Positions 24,252 through 32,364 of a DNA stretch of 64,000 nt are shown one piece after another; within the stretch, counting starts at the first letter, position 1; every line of letters starts with the position of its first letter. The position numbers were made by a program, and so were the translations under genes. The notes beneath the pieces were generated by a model. The model had not been told where the DNA came from, did not search any database, and worked only from the letters and a program-made list of their open reading frames with translations. Source of the DNA: Labilithrix sp. (GTDB lineage Bacteria > Myxococcota_A > Polyangia > Polyangiales > Polyangiaceae); NCBI GenBank assembly GCA_019637155.1, contig JAHBWE010000014.1:1-64000 (forward strand), in the 5' to 3' direction.

Positions 24252-25559
24252 GTGGCGCTGCCTGCTCGTTCGGCCGTCGATTGGTTCTCGACCGGGACCG
24301 AGCACCTCGTCGCGGGCCGCCTTCGCGAGGCGATCCGCTGCCTCGAACGCGCGGTGGACGAAGCGCCGTCGCCCGGCGCGCATCACAACCTCGCCGTCGC
24401 GTTGCGCGCGCACGGGGATCTCGATCGCGCGCGGCAGCACGCGACCGCCGCTGCTCGGCTCGGCGGGAGCGCACCGAGCCTCGCGCTCGTCGGATCGTTG
24501 CACAGCCTCGCGGGCGATCATGACGCGGCGCTCGAGACGTTTCGTCGTGCGGTCGCGGTCGCGCCCGCGCATCAGGTGTCGCGCTACTACCTCGGCATCG
24601 CGCTGGCCGCGTCGGGCGATCGGGACGGCGCGATCGAGGAGCTCTCCTCGTTGCTCGAGGGCTCGCAGCTGCCCGTCCTCGTGCGCGAGCGCATTCGCGC
24701 CCAGCTCGTCGAGCTCGCCGACGGCAGCGGTCCGATCGCGCGCGATCTGTGCTCGACGCCGCTCGTCACCGAGATCGTGGACGCACGGCGCCGCGCGATC
24801 GCGCCACCTCCGGCGTCGCGTCCAACCGCCGGCGGCGCCACGATCGACGTCGCCGAGGCGGCGTCGCTCGTCGATGGAGCGCGCCGCATCGTCGCGCTCA
24901 CCGGCGCCGGCGTCTCGTCGGCGAGCGGTCTCGCGACGCGCAAGGAGCTGTGGCAGCGTCACGATCGCGACGACGCCGTCTCGATCTGGCGCTTTCGTCG
25001 CGACCCGTCGCCGTTGTGGACCGTCGTTCGCGAGCTCCTCGATGGCGTCGATCCCGCGCCGAACGCCGCGCATCGCGCGCTCGCGGCGATGCCGCGGCTC
25101 GGCGCGGTCGTCACGCAGAACGTCGAGGGGTTGCATCAGGCCGCCGGGACGCCGTGCCCCGTCCTCGAGCTGCACGGCACGTTGCTCGCGACGCGATGCG
25201 ACTCGTGTGGCGCGCGGCCGGGGCGCACGTGCGCCGAGCTCCTCGGCGGGCCGCTGCCGCCCGCGTGCGCGTGCGGTGGCGTGTTGCGTCCCGACGTCGT
25301 CCTGTTCGGCGAGTGGGTCGATCGCGAGCTGCTCGCGCGCGCGGCGGAGCTGTGCGCCGCGTGCGATCTGCTGCTCGTAGTCGGGACCGCGGCCGACGTC
25401 GCGCCGGCGGCGGACCTCCCGCTCTTGGCGGCGGCGCGCGGGACGACCGTCGTCGAGATCAAGCGCAACCCCTCGCGGCTGCAGCGCACGATCGGCGCGA
25501 AGCACCTCCCCGGACGGGCCGAGGACGTCTTGCCGGCGCTGGTCGAGGCCATGCGATGA
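24252..25559 (+). CDS. TPR-Sir2 fusion: NAD-dependent deacylase
   Basis: A 435-residue protein. Residues 1-150 carry tetratricopeptide-like repeats (WFSTGTEHLVAGRLREAIRC, HHNLAVALRAHGDLDRAR, YYLGIALAASGDRDGAIEEL). Residues 210-435 are a sirtuin: GAGVSSASGLATRK (NAD loop), TQNVEGLHQAAG, catalytic His in ELHGTLLATRC, zinc cysteines in CDSCG and CACG, VVLFGEWVD and VVGTAADVAPA. Catalysis is NAD-dependent removal of acyl groups from lysine. The usual Phe/Pro after SG is replaced (SGLATRK), which may alter acyl preference. GTG 24252 was chosen over an upstream ATG because the TPR starts there; the choice is uncertain. It overlaps the lipoyl-domain gene by ATGA. Confidence 0.82.
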   Translation: MALPARSAVDWFSTGTEHLVAGRLREAIRCLERAVDEAPSPGAHHNLAVALRAHGDLDRARQHATAAARLGGSAPSLALVGSLHSLAGDHDAALETFRRAVAVAPAHQVSRYYLGIALAASGDRDGAIEELSSLLEGSQLPVLVRERIRAQLVELADGSGPIARDLCSTPLVTEIVDARRRAIAPPPASRPTAGGATIDVAEAASLVDGARRIVALTGAGVSSASGLATRKELWQRHDRDDAVSIWRFRRDPSPLWTVVRELLDGVDPAPNAAHRALAAMPRLGAVVTQNVEGLHQAAGTPCPVLELHGTLLATRCDSCGARPGRTCAELLGGPLPPACACGGVLRPDVVLFGEWVDRELLARAAELCAACDLLLVVGTAADVAPAADLPLLAAARGTTVVEIKRNPSRLQRTIGAKHLPGRAEDVLPALVEAMR

Positions 25560-26611
25560 GCGGCGGCGACGACGGCAGCGACGACGACGGCGTCGCGATC
25601 GTCATCCCCGAGCTCGGAGAGTCGGTCGCCGAGGGCACGCTGGAGCGCTGGATCGCGCGCAGCGGCGATCGGGTCGCGCGCGATCAGCCGGTCGTCAGCC
25701 TGTCGCTCGACAAGGTCGACGTCGAGCTCGAAGCCCCCGCCGACGGCGTGCTCGTCGTTCGCGCGCTCGAGCGGGAGGTCGTCAAGCCGGGCGACGTCAT
25801 CGCGCGCATCGTGCCACCGGCGCCGCGCGATGATGCGCGGGAGCGCCGGCACGACGCGCTGCTCGCCGCGATCGCGGCGGCGCCCGACGACGACGGGCCG
25901 CGCCAGGTCTACGCCGACTTCCTCCTCGAGACGGCGGCGCCGCTTCGCGCCTGGGGCGCCGAGACCACCGCGTCGCGCGGCGAGTACCTCCGCCTCGTGG
26001 CGCGGTTGAAGGCCGGTCCCGGCGACGCCGCCCTGATCGCGCGGCGGGACGCGCTCGAGCCGCTCGCGCGCGCGACGGCGAGCTCGCTCGTGCCGGTCCG
26101 CGGGACCCCGACCGTCGAGGACGGCTTCGTCGTCGGGTTCGAGGCGGAGCTGGAGACGCTCGTCGAGGCGGGCGAGCGCCTGTTCGCGAGCGCGCCGATC
26201 CGCGCGCTCGGCGTGCGCGGGATCGATCGCAGCGGAGCGGCGGCGGCGCTCCTCGGTCTGCCACGGCTCGAGCAGCTCCGCGCGCTCACGCTCGCCGGAG
26301 CGCCCGGCGGCGTCGTCGATGACCTCGCGCGTATCGTGACCTCGCCGCGGCTCGCGAACGTTCGGCGCATGACGCTGCGCGGGCTCACGCTCGATGCGGG
26401 CGTGGGCGACGCGCTCGCGCGCGCGCGGCTCGTTCATCTCGAGCTCACGCGCTGCGCGGTCCCTGGAGCGCCGGAGCTGATCGCGGCGGTCGCGGCGCTG
26501 CCGCCGTCGCTCGAGACCCTCGTCTTGCGCGGCGTGCGCGCCGGCGCCGCGGACGCGAAGACCGTCGCCGACGAGCTACGCGCCGCGACGCGCGCGAAGG
26601 TGCTCTTCTGA
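25556..26611 (+). CDS. Lipoyl/biotinyl domain fused to TIGR02996 repeat-companion protein
   Basis: A 351-residue protein with an unexpected fusion. Residues 12-88 form a lipoyl/biotinyl swinging-arm domain of the E2 type (VIPELGESVAEGTLERW...SLSLDKVDVELEAPADG), with Lys53 as the predicted lipoylation site. Residues about 98-150 match the repeat-companion domain (LLAAIAAAPDDDGPRQVYADFLLE, then GEYLRLVARLKAG), which in other proteins precedes leucine-rich-repeat-like arrays; residues 190-345 here show such repeats (LPRLEQLRALTLAGAPGG, LANVRRMTLRGLTLDAG). No E2 catalytic domain is present. It is translationally coupled to the sirtuin, which suggests that the sirtuin, able in principle to remove lipoyl-lysine, acts on this domain; that is inference. 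Confidence 0.75.
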   Translation: MSGGDDGSDDDGVAIVIPELGESVAEGTLERWIARSGDRVARDQPVVSLSLDKVDVELEAPADGVLVVRALEREVVKPGDVIARIVPPAPRDDARERRHDALLAAIAAAPDDDGPRQVYADFLLETAAPLRAWGAETTASRGEYLRLVARLKAGPGDAALIARRDALEPLARATASSLVPVRGTPTVEDGFVVGFEAELETLVEAGERLFASAPIRALGVRGIDRSGAAAALLGLPRLEQLRALTLAGAPGGVVDDLARIVTSPRLANVRRMTLRGLTLDAGVGDALARARLVHLELTRCAVPGAPELIAAVAALPPSLETLVLRGVRAGAADAKTVADELRAATRAKVLF

Positions 26612-26689
26612 GGCGCATCGCATCGCGTCGGTCAGCGCTACGGTTCGCGCGACTCGTCAGTGAGACGACCGCGACGTAGCAGGCGGAGG

Positions 26690-27655
26690 TCAGCCCGCCG
26701 CGAGGCGTTGCATCGCGCGGTCGTAGGCGGCGCTCATGTCGGTGAAGAGCGCGGTGGCGTCGAGGGGCTTCTTCGAGTTTACCGCGCGGGCGCCCTTGAG
26801 GATGAGGGTCTTCGCGCCCGCGCTCACGGCGTGGAGGTCCTCCGCCGCCGCGACCGCGACGTCGTCGCCGCGCCAGCGGAGGTGCTGGGCGAGGAGCTCC
26901 GTCGCCGCGCCGAGCTGGCGGAGCGTCGCGAAGGCCCATGCATGATACACGGGTAGGCCCTCCGCCTGGAGGCGCGCGAGATCGCCCGCGAGCGCCTCGC
27001 CGAAGCGCGTGACCGGGTTCGTCGCGGGGCGGCGCGCGAGGTGCTTCGCGAGGTGCACCTTCGCGAGCGCGACGAGCTCCTCCTTCGGCCGCTTCACCAG
27101 GCGGTCCATGCGCGCGACCTCGGCGTAGAACGGCATGAAGGCCGGATCCGTCGGCACGCCGACGCGGAACGTCTTGTCGAAGTCCTCGCCCTCGAGCGCG
27201 TGGTAGCTCGCGTTGTGGAAGTAGCCGAGCCGTTTGTCCTCGAGATCGAAGTCGTTGATGATGATCGTCGTCTTCGTGTGCTGCGCGCGGTAGTCCGTGC
27301 CCGCGGTGTCGGGCAGCCACCACGCGTCCGCCTCGACCGCGACCAGCTTCCCCGCGCCGACGTGGACCGCGACGTGATCGGCGAGCGGCCGCCACAGGTT
27401 CAGCTCCTGCACGTCGATGCCGTACAGCTCGAACAGCTCCTCGTGCTTCGGCTTGAAGAACGTCCACTGATCGACCTCGAAGTCGATCGCCGCGCAGAAG
27501 GGGAGCATCGCGTACGGGTCGCAGCCGGCCGCGTGCACGAGCTCGATCCAGACGTCGATGTAACAGTTCTTCTCGACCCACACGACGTCGTCGGCGTGCA
27601 GCGCATGGCGCTGGTACGTCTTCGCGTCGATCGGGAGCGAGCGGACGCGCGGCAT
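26690..27655 (-). CDS. DUF1839 family protein
   Basis: A 321-residue cytoplasmic protein recognised as DUF1839 from its opening YQRHALHADDVVWVEKNCYIDVWIELVH, the central HTKTTIIINDFDLEDKRLGYFHNASYHALEG and the C-terminal helical part. The biochemical function of DUF1839 is not established; the family is repeatedly associated with amino acid:carrier-protein ligases and acyl-CoA-dehydrogenase-like genes, exactly as here. The start is 8 bases after the ligase stop. It is the last gene of the long minus-strand operon beginning with the GT4 at 34954. A role in transferring or processing the aminoacyl group from carrier protein is inference. Confidence 0.8.
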   Translation of the reverse strand: MPRVRSLPIDAKTYQRHALHADDVVWVEKNCYIDVWIELVHAAGCDPYAMLPFCAAIDFEVDQWTFFKPKHEELFELYGIDVQELNLWRPLADHVAVHVGAGKLVAVEADAWWLPDTAGTDYRAQHTKTTIIINDFDLEDKRLGYFHNASYHALEGEDFDKTFRVGVPTDPAFMPFYAEVARMDRLVKRPKEELVALAKVHLAKHLARRPATNPVTRFGEALAGDLARLQAEGLPVYHAWAFATLRQLGAATELLAQHLRWRGDDVAVAAAEDLHAVSAGAKTLILKGARAVNSKKPLDATALFTDMSAAYDRAMQRLAAG

Positions 27656-27663
27656 CTCGGGTC

Positions 27664-28569
27664 CTAGGGCCAGAGTCGCTTGCGAACGGCGGCGGGCCAC
27701 TTCGAGGGCTCGAAGCCGTGCGTGCGGAAGAGCGCCATCACGCAGCGCTCGAGGCCGAAGCCGAGGCAGGCCGTGTGCGCGACGGAGCCGTCCGGGTTCG
27801 TGATCCCGAACACGCTGCCGAACTTGTCCTGGTGGTAGTTGAAGGAGCAGCACGCGGTCGGCTTCTCCTGCGAGACGACCGGGATCAGGACCTCGAACTT
27901 GAGCTTCTGATCGATCTGCGCGTGCGCCAGCATCTTGCCGGTGCGCCCGAAGAAGGGGTCCGCCGCGACGTCCGGCTTCGCGGGGAGCTCGAGCGACTCG
28001 AGGAGCGCGGTCCCGCGCTTCAGCCACATGTCGCGCCACTCCACCACCGCGTCGGGATCGCCCGCCTTCACGAACTCGCGCACGCGGAACGACTGCATGC
28101 GCGTCGGCTCGAGCGAGGGCTCGTGGCGGTACACCCACTGGAACATCGTGATGAGGCGGCCCTTGTCCGGGAGCGCGCCGGTCATCGTCGGGTAGATCGG
28201 GTAGCACGCGGCGGGGTTCAAGCAGACCTCGGTCATCCCTTGCGTGTCCGCCCAGGGCTGGCCCTCCGTCACCTTCGCCGAGAGCGCCTTCGCCTCGCGC
28301 TCGTTGCCGAAGAAGCTGAAGACCGTGCCGGCGAGGTTGGGGAACGAGTCGAGGTAGGAGGTCTTCTCGATGATCGTGCGATCGATCGTCGGCGGGAAGA
28401 CGAACAGCTCCGCTCCGTCGTCCTTGGCGAGCGCGCCGATGAGGCCGTCGAAGCGCGCGAGGACGTCCTCGAAGACCGCGTTGCGCCCGAACGTGCCGGG
28501 CACGCGCGTCGGCACGATGAGCCCGTGCTCGACCAGACCCTTGTAGAAAGACTCGGCGCTGTATTCCAC
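27664..28569 (-). CDS. Amino acid:[carrier protein] ligase (class II aaRS homologue)
   Basis: A 301-residue stand-alone catalytic core of an atypical seryl-tRNA synthetase, lacking any tRNA-binding domain. Class II motif 2 is FRVREF (residues 161-166) and motif 3 is GFGLERCVMALF (271-282). The cysteines expected to hold the active-site zinc are present at 122 (NPAACYPIY) and 268 (HTACLGFG). Characterised homologues in Bradyrhizobium (Bll0957 type) adenylate small amino acids and load them onto the phosphopantetheine of a small carrier protein instead of tRNA. Here no carrier protein is directly adjacent; ACP1 and ACP2 elsewhere in the window are the candidates. A GTG start has AGGGA upstream. 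It lies between an acyl-CoA-dehydrogenase-like gene and DUF1839. Confidence 0.85.
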   Translation of the reverse strand: MEYSAESFYKGLVEHGLIVPTRVPGTFGRNAVFEDVLARFDGLIGALAKDDGAELFVFPPTIDRTIIEKTSYLDSFPNLAGTVFSFFGNEREAKALSAKVTEGQPWADTQGMTEVCLNPAACYPIYPTMTGALPDKGRLITMFQWVYRHEPSLEPTRMQSFRVREFVKAGDPDAVVEWRDMWLKRGTALLESLELPAKPDVAADPFFGRTGKMLAHAQIDQKLKFEVLIPVVSQEKPTACCSFNYHQDKFGSVFGITNPDGSVAHTACLGFGLERCVMALFRTHGFEPSKWPAAVRKRLWP

Positions 28570-28577
28570 GGGAGTCC

Positions 28578-29753
28578 CTACTCGTCCTTGTAAACGAGCA
28601 GCATCGACGCGGTCTTCTGGAAGATGCGGTCGTTCGAGATCATCAGCGCGGCCGAGAGCGCGTCGCGGTAGTGGCGCGCGACCGAGACCTTCGAGTCGTT
28701 CTTGTAGGCGTTGATGCCGATGATCTGGAGCGCCTCGTGCACGATGTCCTGCACCGCCTCGGAGGCCCCGACCTTCAGGTTGTTCATCTTGAGCGCCCAC
28801 CCCACCGTCAGGAGCTCCTCCATGCCGTTCGGCATCGCCGTGATGCGGTCGAACTCCGTCGCGAGCGCCTGCACGTCGTTGCGCATCGTCTGCAGCTTCA
28901 CCGAGAGGCGCGCGAGGTGGTTCGCCTTCATCGGGACCTGCCCCGGCGTCTTGCGCGCCTCCGCCCGCACGTGCGCCGAGGCGCGCGCCACCGCGTCGAA
29001 CGCGATGCCGAGCCAGAGCGCCGCCCAGAGGATGTGCGAGTACGAGACCATCGTCTGCGCCGACGCGTCGGCGAAGGAGCCGGGGAGCACCTGCTCCTCC
29101 GGTCCCGACGACTCGAGCTTGAAGCCCGGGCTGCACGTGCCGCGCATGCCCATCGTGTCCCAGGTCGTCGTCTGGGTGAGGTTCCGGTCCTTCTTGCGGA
29201 CGAGGACGAGCACCTGATCGCTCGGCGGCGCGTCGGGATCGCGGCGCGCGGTGACGAGCAGGTCGTCGGCCTGCGCCGCGTACGACGCCGTCGACGCGTC
29301 CTTGTCGAGCTTGAACTTGCCGTCCTTGCGCGCGACGGCGCAGATCGAGGAGCGCGTGTCGCCCCAGACGCCGACCTCGGAGGTGACCGAGCCCATGAGG
29401 AGCTGCTTCTCGACGAGCTCCTTCATGTAGCCCTTGAAGTACTCGGACTCGTGGCCGTGGCGCGCGACGCACGCGACCTGGATGATGTGCATCGCGAAGA
29501 CCATCCCGCTCGAGGCGCAGCCCTGCGAGAGGTGGAAGCACATCGCGGCGAGCTCCTCCATGTTGGAGCCGGCGCCGCCGAGGTCCTTCGGCACCGCGGC
29601 GGAGAGGAGCTTCGCCTGCTTCATCGCGTTGACGGCCTCCTCTGGGAAGCGCGCCTTCTGGTCGACGTCGGCGGCGTGTTTCGCCGCCACCTCCACCGCG
29701 ACGTTGTGGGCCTTCGCGACGAGCTCGCTGGTCTTGGTTGTCGGCGTGTACAT
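28578..29753 (-). CDS. Acyl-CoA dehydrogenase-like flavoprotein
   Basis: A 391-residue FAD-dependent dehydrogenase of the acyl-CoA dehydrogenase fold: N-terminal helices (FPEEAVNAMKQAKLLSAAVPKDLGGAGSNMEELAAMC), the middle beta domain (GSVTSEVGVWGDTRSSI, TTTWDTMGMRGTCSPGF) and the C-terminal four-helix bundle (SEAVQDIVHEALQIIGINAYKNDSKVSVARHYRDALSA). In carrier-protein pathways such enzymes oxidise aminoacyl thioesters on a carrier protein. Its position 8 bases before the amino acid:carrier-protein ligase and 3 bases after the UDP-sugar dehydrogenase supports the same idea here, but the substrate is not known. Other options are hydroxylase or monooxygenase-type members of the fold. Confidence 0.82.
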   Translation of the reverse strand: MYTPTTKTSELVAKAHNVAVEVAAKHAADVDQKARFPEEAVNAMKQAKLLSAAVPKDLGGAGSNMEELAAMCFHLSQGCASSGMVFAMHIIQVACVARHGHESEYFKGYMKELVEKQLLMGSVTSEVGVWGDTRSSICAVARKDGKFKLDKDASTASYAAQADDLLVTARRDPDAPPSDQVLVLVRKKDRNLTQTTTWDTMGMRGTCSPGFKLESSGPEEQVLPGSFADASAQTMVSYSHILWAALWLGIAFDAVARASAHVRAEARKTPGQVPMKANHLARLSVKLQTMRNDVQALATEFDRITAMPNGMEELLTVGWALKMNNLKVGASEAVQDIVHEALQIIGINAYKNDSKVSVARHYRDALSAALMISNDRIFQKTASMLLVYKDE

Positions 29754-29756
29754 GCT

Positions 29757-31037
29757 CTACAGGCTCCAGTAGCGAACGCTATCGCCGAGCTTCGCAGGCT
29801 CGAACGCGCTCTTCACGTCCATGAAGATCCCACCCTCGCGCAAGCAGGCGCGGAGCTTGTCCGCGCCCATCTCGAGGTACGCCTTGTGGCTCACCGCGAA
29901 CACGATCCCGTCGAGCGCGCGGAACTCCTCGAGCTGGTTCAGATCGAGGCCGTACTCGTGCTTCGTCTCCGCCGCGTTCGCGTACGGGTCGTGGAGGAGG
30001 ACCTGGACCCCGAACTCGCGCAGCTCCTCCACGATCGTGGGGACCTTGCTGTTGCGGATGTCGTTCACGTCCTCCTTGAACGTGAGGCCGAGCACGCCGA
30101 CGCGCGCGCCCTTCACCGGGATGTTCGCGTTGACGAGCATCTTCACGGTGCGCTGCGCGACGTAGCGGCCCATGTTGTCGTTGATGCGCCGGCCCGCGAG
30201 GATGACCTCGGAGTGGTAGCCGGCGCGCTGCGCCATCGTCGTCAGGTAGTAGGGGTCGACGCCGATGCAGTGGCCGCCGACGAGGCCCGGCTTGAACTTG
30301 AGGAAGTTCCACTTCGTGCCCGCCGCGGCGAGGACGTCGGCGGTGCGGATGCCGATCCGATCGAAGATGAGCGCGAGCTCGTTCATCAGCGCGATGTTGA
30401 TGTCGCGCTGCGTGTTCTCGATCACCTTCGCCGCCTCCGCGACCTTGATCGTCGGCGCGCGGTGCACGCCCGCGTCGATGATCGCGCCGTAGGTGGAGGC
30501 GACGCGCTCGAGCGTCGCCGCGTCTTCGCCCGACACGACCTTCGTGATGCGCTCGAGGGTGTGCTCCTTGTCGCCGGGGTTGATGCGCTCCGGCGAGTAA
30601 CCGAGCTTGAAGTCGGAGCGCGCGAGCCCCGACACCTTGCAGAGCACCGGCCCGCACACGTCCTCCGTGACGCCGGGGTAGACGGTGGACTCGTAGACGA
30701 CGACGTCGCCCTTCTTCAGGTGCTTGCCGACCGTCTCGGAGGCCTTCACCACCGGCGTGAGGTCGGGCACGTTGTTCACGTCGACGGGGGTCGGCACCGC
30801 GACGACCCAGAACGTGACGCTCTTCAGGTCGGCGGGGTCGGCCGTCATCTTGAGCTTGGTACCCTTGAGGACGGCCTCTGGCACCTCGTGGTTGCGGTCG
30901 TAGCCGCTCACGAGCTCCTTCACCTTGGGCGCGTCGACGTCGAAGCCGACCGTGTCGAATTTCTTCGCGAAGGCGAGCGCGACCGGAAGGCCGACATACC
31001 CGAGGCCGATGACGGCGATGGTTTCGCTCATGCCCAT
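29757..31037 (-). CDS. UDP-sugar 6-dehydrogenase (TviB/WbpO-like)
   Basis: A 426-residue NAD-dependent nucleotide-sugar dehydrogenase that oxidises C6 of a UDP-hexose(amine) to the uronate. Features are the Rossmann motif AVIGLGYVGLP, YESTVYPGVTEDVC, the catalytic-Cys motif GGHCIGVDPYYLT, and LGLTFKEDVNDIRNSKV in the C-terminal domain. The overall pattern is closer to the TviB/WbpO group (UDP-N-acetyl-galactosaminuronate type) than to UDP-glucose dehydrogenase, by my reading. Start at 31037, or two codons later at an ATG (31031); neither has a clear ribosome-binding site. It supplies a uronic acid for the polysaccharide, an obvious acceptor for amide-linked decoration. Confidence 0.88.
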   Translation of the reverse strand: MGMSETIAVIGLGYVGLPVALAFAKKFDTVGFDVDAPKVKELVSGYDRNHEVPEAVLKGTKLKMTADPADLKSVTFWVVAVPTPVDVNNVPDLTPVVKASETVGKHLKKGDVVVYESTVYPGVTEDVCGPVLCKVSGLARSDFKLGYSPERINPGDKEHTLERITKVVSGEDAATLERVASTYGAIIDAGVHRAPTIKVAEAAKVIENTQRDINIALMNELALIFDRIGIRTADVLAAAGTKWNFLKFKPGLVGGHCIGVDPYYLTTMAQRAGYHSEVILAGRRINDNMGRYVAQRTVKMLVNANIPVKGARVGVLGLTFKEDVNDIRNSKVPTIVEELREFGVQVLLHDPYANAAETKHEYGLDLNQLEEFRALDGIVFAVSHKAYLEMGADKLRACLREGGIFMDVKSAFEPAKLGDSVRYWSL

Positions 31038-31086
31038 CGGAATATCAGAAGGGGCTCTCTTGTTCGAGAGGGCTCTCTTGCTTGTT

Positions 31087-31107
31087 CGAGAGGGCTCTGC
31101 CCTCTCG
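31087..31107. repeat. Stem-loop in a repeat-rich intergenic spacer
   Basis: A 9-bp perfect stem with a TCT loop, inside the 160-base spacer 31038-31197 between the CpsD-like ATPase gene and the UDP-sugar dehydrogenase gene. The spacer also has three copies of agagggctct and a second hairpin at 31156-31174. It may be an attenuator or partial terminator within the operon, or a repetitive intergenic element. Confidence 0.5.
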
Positions 31108-31197
31108 AGCTCTCCCGCCGGGGGCCGTCGCGCGGGGACGCGCTCCGCGCCCCCGGGCCCCCCGAGAGGGGGCCGAGGGGGCGCCGTTGGGTAGTGC

Positions 31198-32313
31198 TCA
31201 GGTGGGTTTGGTGTCGATGAGGGCGACGCCGAGGGCTTTGCCGTGCGGGAGCTGATCGTGGGCGCGGCGGAGGGCGCGGCCGGTCGTGACGCCGGCGCGT
31301 ACGCAGAGGAGCGTGCCGTCGGCGGTGGAGACGAGCTGCATCACGGTCGGGTCGGCGGTGACGGCCGCGGAGTCGATCACGATGTAGTCCCAGTGCGAGC
31401 GGCGGAGCGAGCCGAGGAGCTGCTCGAACCAGCGGCGATCGAAGAGCGGGCGCGTGCCCGGCGCGAGGACGAGCGCCGCGATCGCGAACGTGTTCGAGTA
31501 GTCCGCGACGGTGTACGGCGCCGCCCAGGGGCCGTGCGCGGTGGAGGGCCGGGTGTTCTCGTTGATGCCGAACACGGTGTGGAGGTGCGGCTCGATGAGG
31601 TTGCCGTCGAGGAGGAGGACGCGCGCCTCCTCCGACAGCGCGAGCGCGAGGTTCAGCGCGCACGTCGTCTTGCCGTCTCCCTTGAGCGGGCTCGACACCG
31701 CGATGATGCGGGGCAGGTTCTTCGCGATCAGGTTGTCGCGCAGCGTGCGGAACGCGGTCGAGCGCGAGGAGTTCGGCTCGATGAGGAGCGTGAGGCGCGG
31801 GTCGACGCTGCCGCGGAGGACGATGCCCGGCGGTCCCGGCGGAGGCGGCGCCGCGCGGAAGCTCGGGTCCGAGCCGTGGCGCGGCATCGGCGGCGCGCTC
31901 ATCGGCGGGAGCGACTGCGTCCCGCCGAACGACGGCGTCCCGTACGACTGCGTCCCGTACGACATCGGCGGGGGCGGCCCCGTCATCTGCGCCTCGCGCG
32001 GGACGCGATGGTTGTGCCCCGTGTAGGCCCCCGAGTACGACATCGGCGGGGGCGGCCCCGTCATGTGGTGCGCGCGCGGCGCGGTCGAGGGCATCGGCGG
32101 GGGCGGGCCCGTCAGCGAAGACGTGCGCGGGACGAGGTGCCCCTGGAGGTACGGCTGCTGATCGACGTCCTGGTACTGGATGGAGAGGCCGGTGCTCGTG
32201 TGCCCGCCCCGCCGCTGCGGCTGCCCCGCCATGGACGCACCCCGAGCCTGCTGAGGGTGCTCGCCCGGGTGCCCGCGATGGTTCGGGGGGGGCTTGGGGT
32301 GACGGTTCGACAT
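31198..32313 (-). CDS. CpsD/CapB-like BY-kinase ATPase with degenerate motifs and Pro-rich N-terminus
   Basis: A 371-residue P-loop protein of the bacterial tyrosine-kinase type that partners Wzz proteins. The Walker A region is SPLKGDGKTT (208-217), preceded by STAFRTLRDNL. Walker A', normally DxDxR, reads LLLDGNLIEP, and Walker B reads YIVIDSA, so the kinase-specific residues are altered. There is no C-terminal Tyr cluster. Instead residues 1-165 form a Pro-rich, Tyr-containing tail with three TGPPPPM repeats (68, 85, 111). It sits between Wzz and the UDP-sugar dehydrogenase in the same operon. A role in controlling chain length or export with Wzz is family-based; kinase activity is doubtful. 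Confidence 0.8.
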   Translation of the reverse strand: MSNRHPKPPPNHRGHPGEHPQQARGASMAGQPQRRGGHTSTGLSIQYQDVDQQPYLQGHLVPRTSSLTGPPPPMPSTAPRAHHMTGPPPPMSYSGAYTGHNHRVPREAQMTGPPPPMSYGTQSYGTPSFGGTQSLPPMSAPPMPRHGSDPSFRAAPPPPGPPGIVLRGSVDPRLTLLIEPNSSRSTAFRTLRDNLIAKNLPRIIAVSSPLKGDGKTTCALNLALALSEEARVLLLDGNLIEPHLHTVFGINENTRPSTAHGPWAAPYTVADYSNTFAIAALVLAPGTRPLFDRRWFEQLLGSLRRSHWDYIVIDSAAVTADPTVMQLVSTADGTLLCVRAGVTTGRALRRAHDQLPHGKALGVALIDTKPT

Positions 32314-32329
32314 CGACTCGGCTCGGACG

Positions 32330-32342
32330 GCCTATCATAGGC
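32330..32342. promoter_or_regulatory. Small palindrome ahead of the CpsD-like ATPase gene
   Basis: GCCTAT-C-ATAGGC, AT-richer than its surroundings, lies 16 bases upstream of the ATPase start and 22 bases past the Wzz stop. It may be an operator or an RNA hairpin controlling translation of the ATPase; evidence is the sequence alone. Confidence 0.3.
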
Positions 32343-32364
32343 ACGGCGAGCCCCCCGCGGCTAG

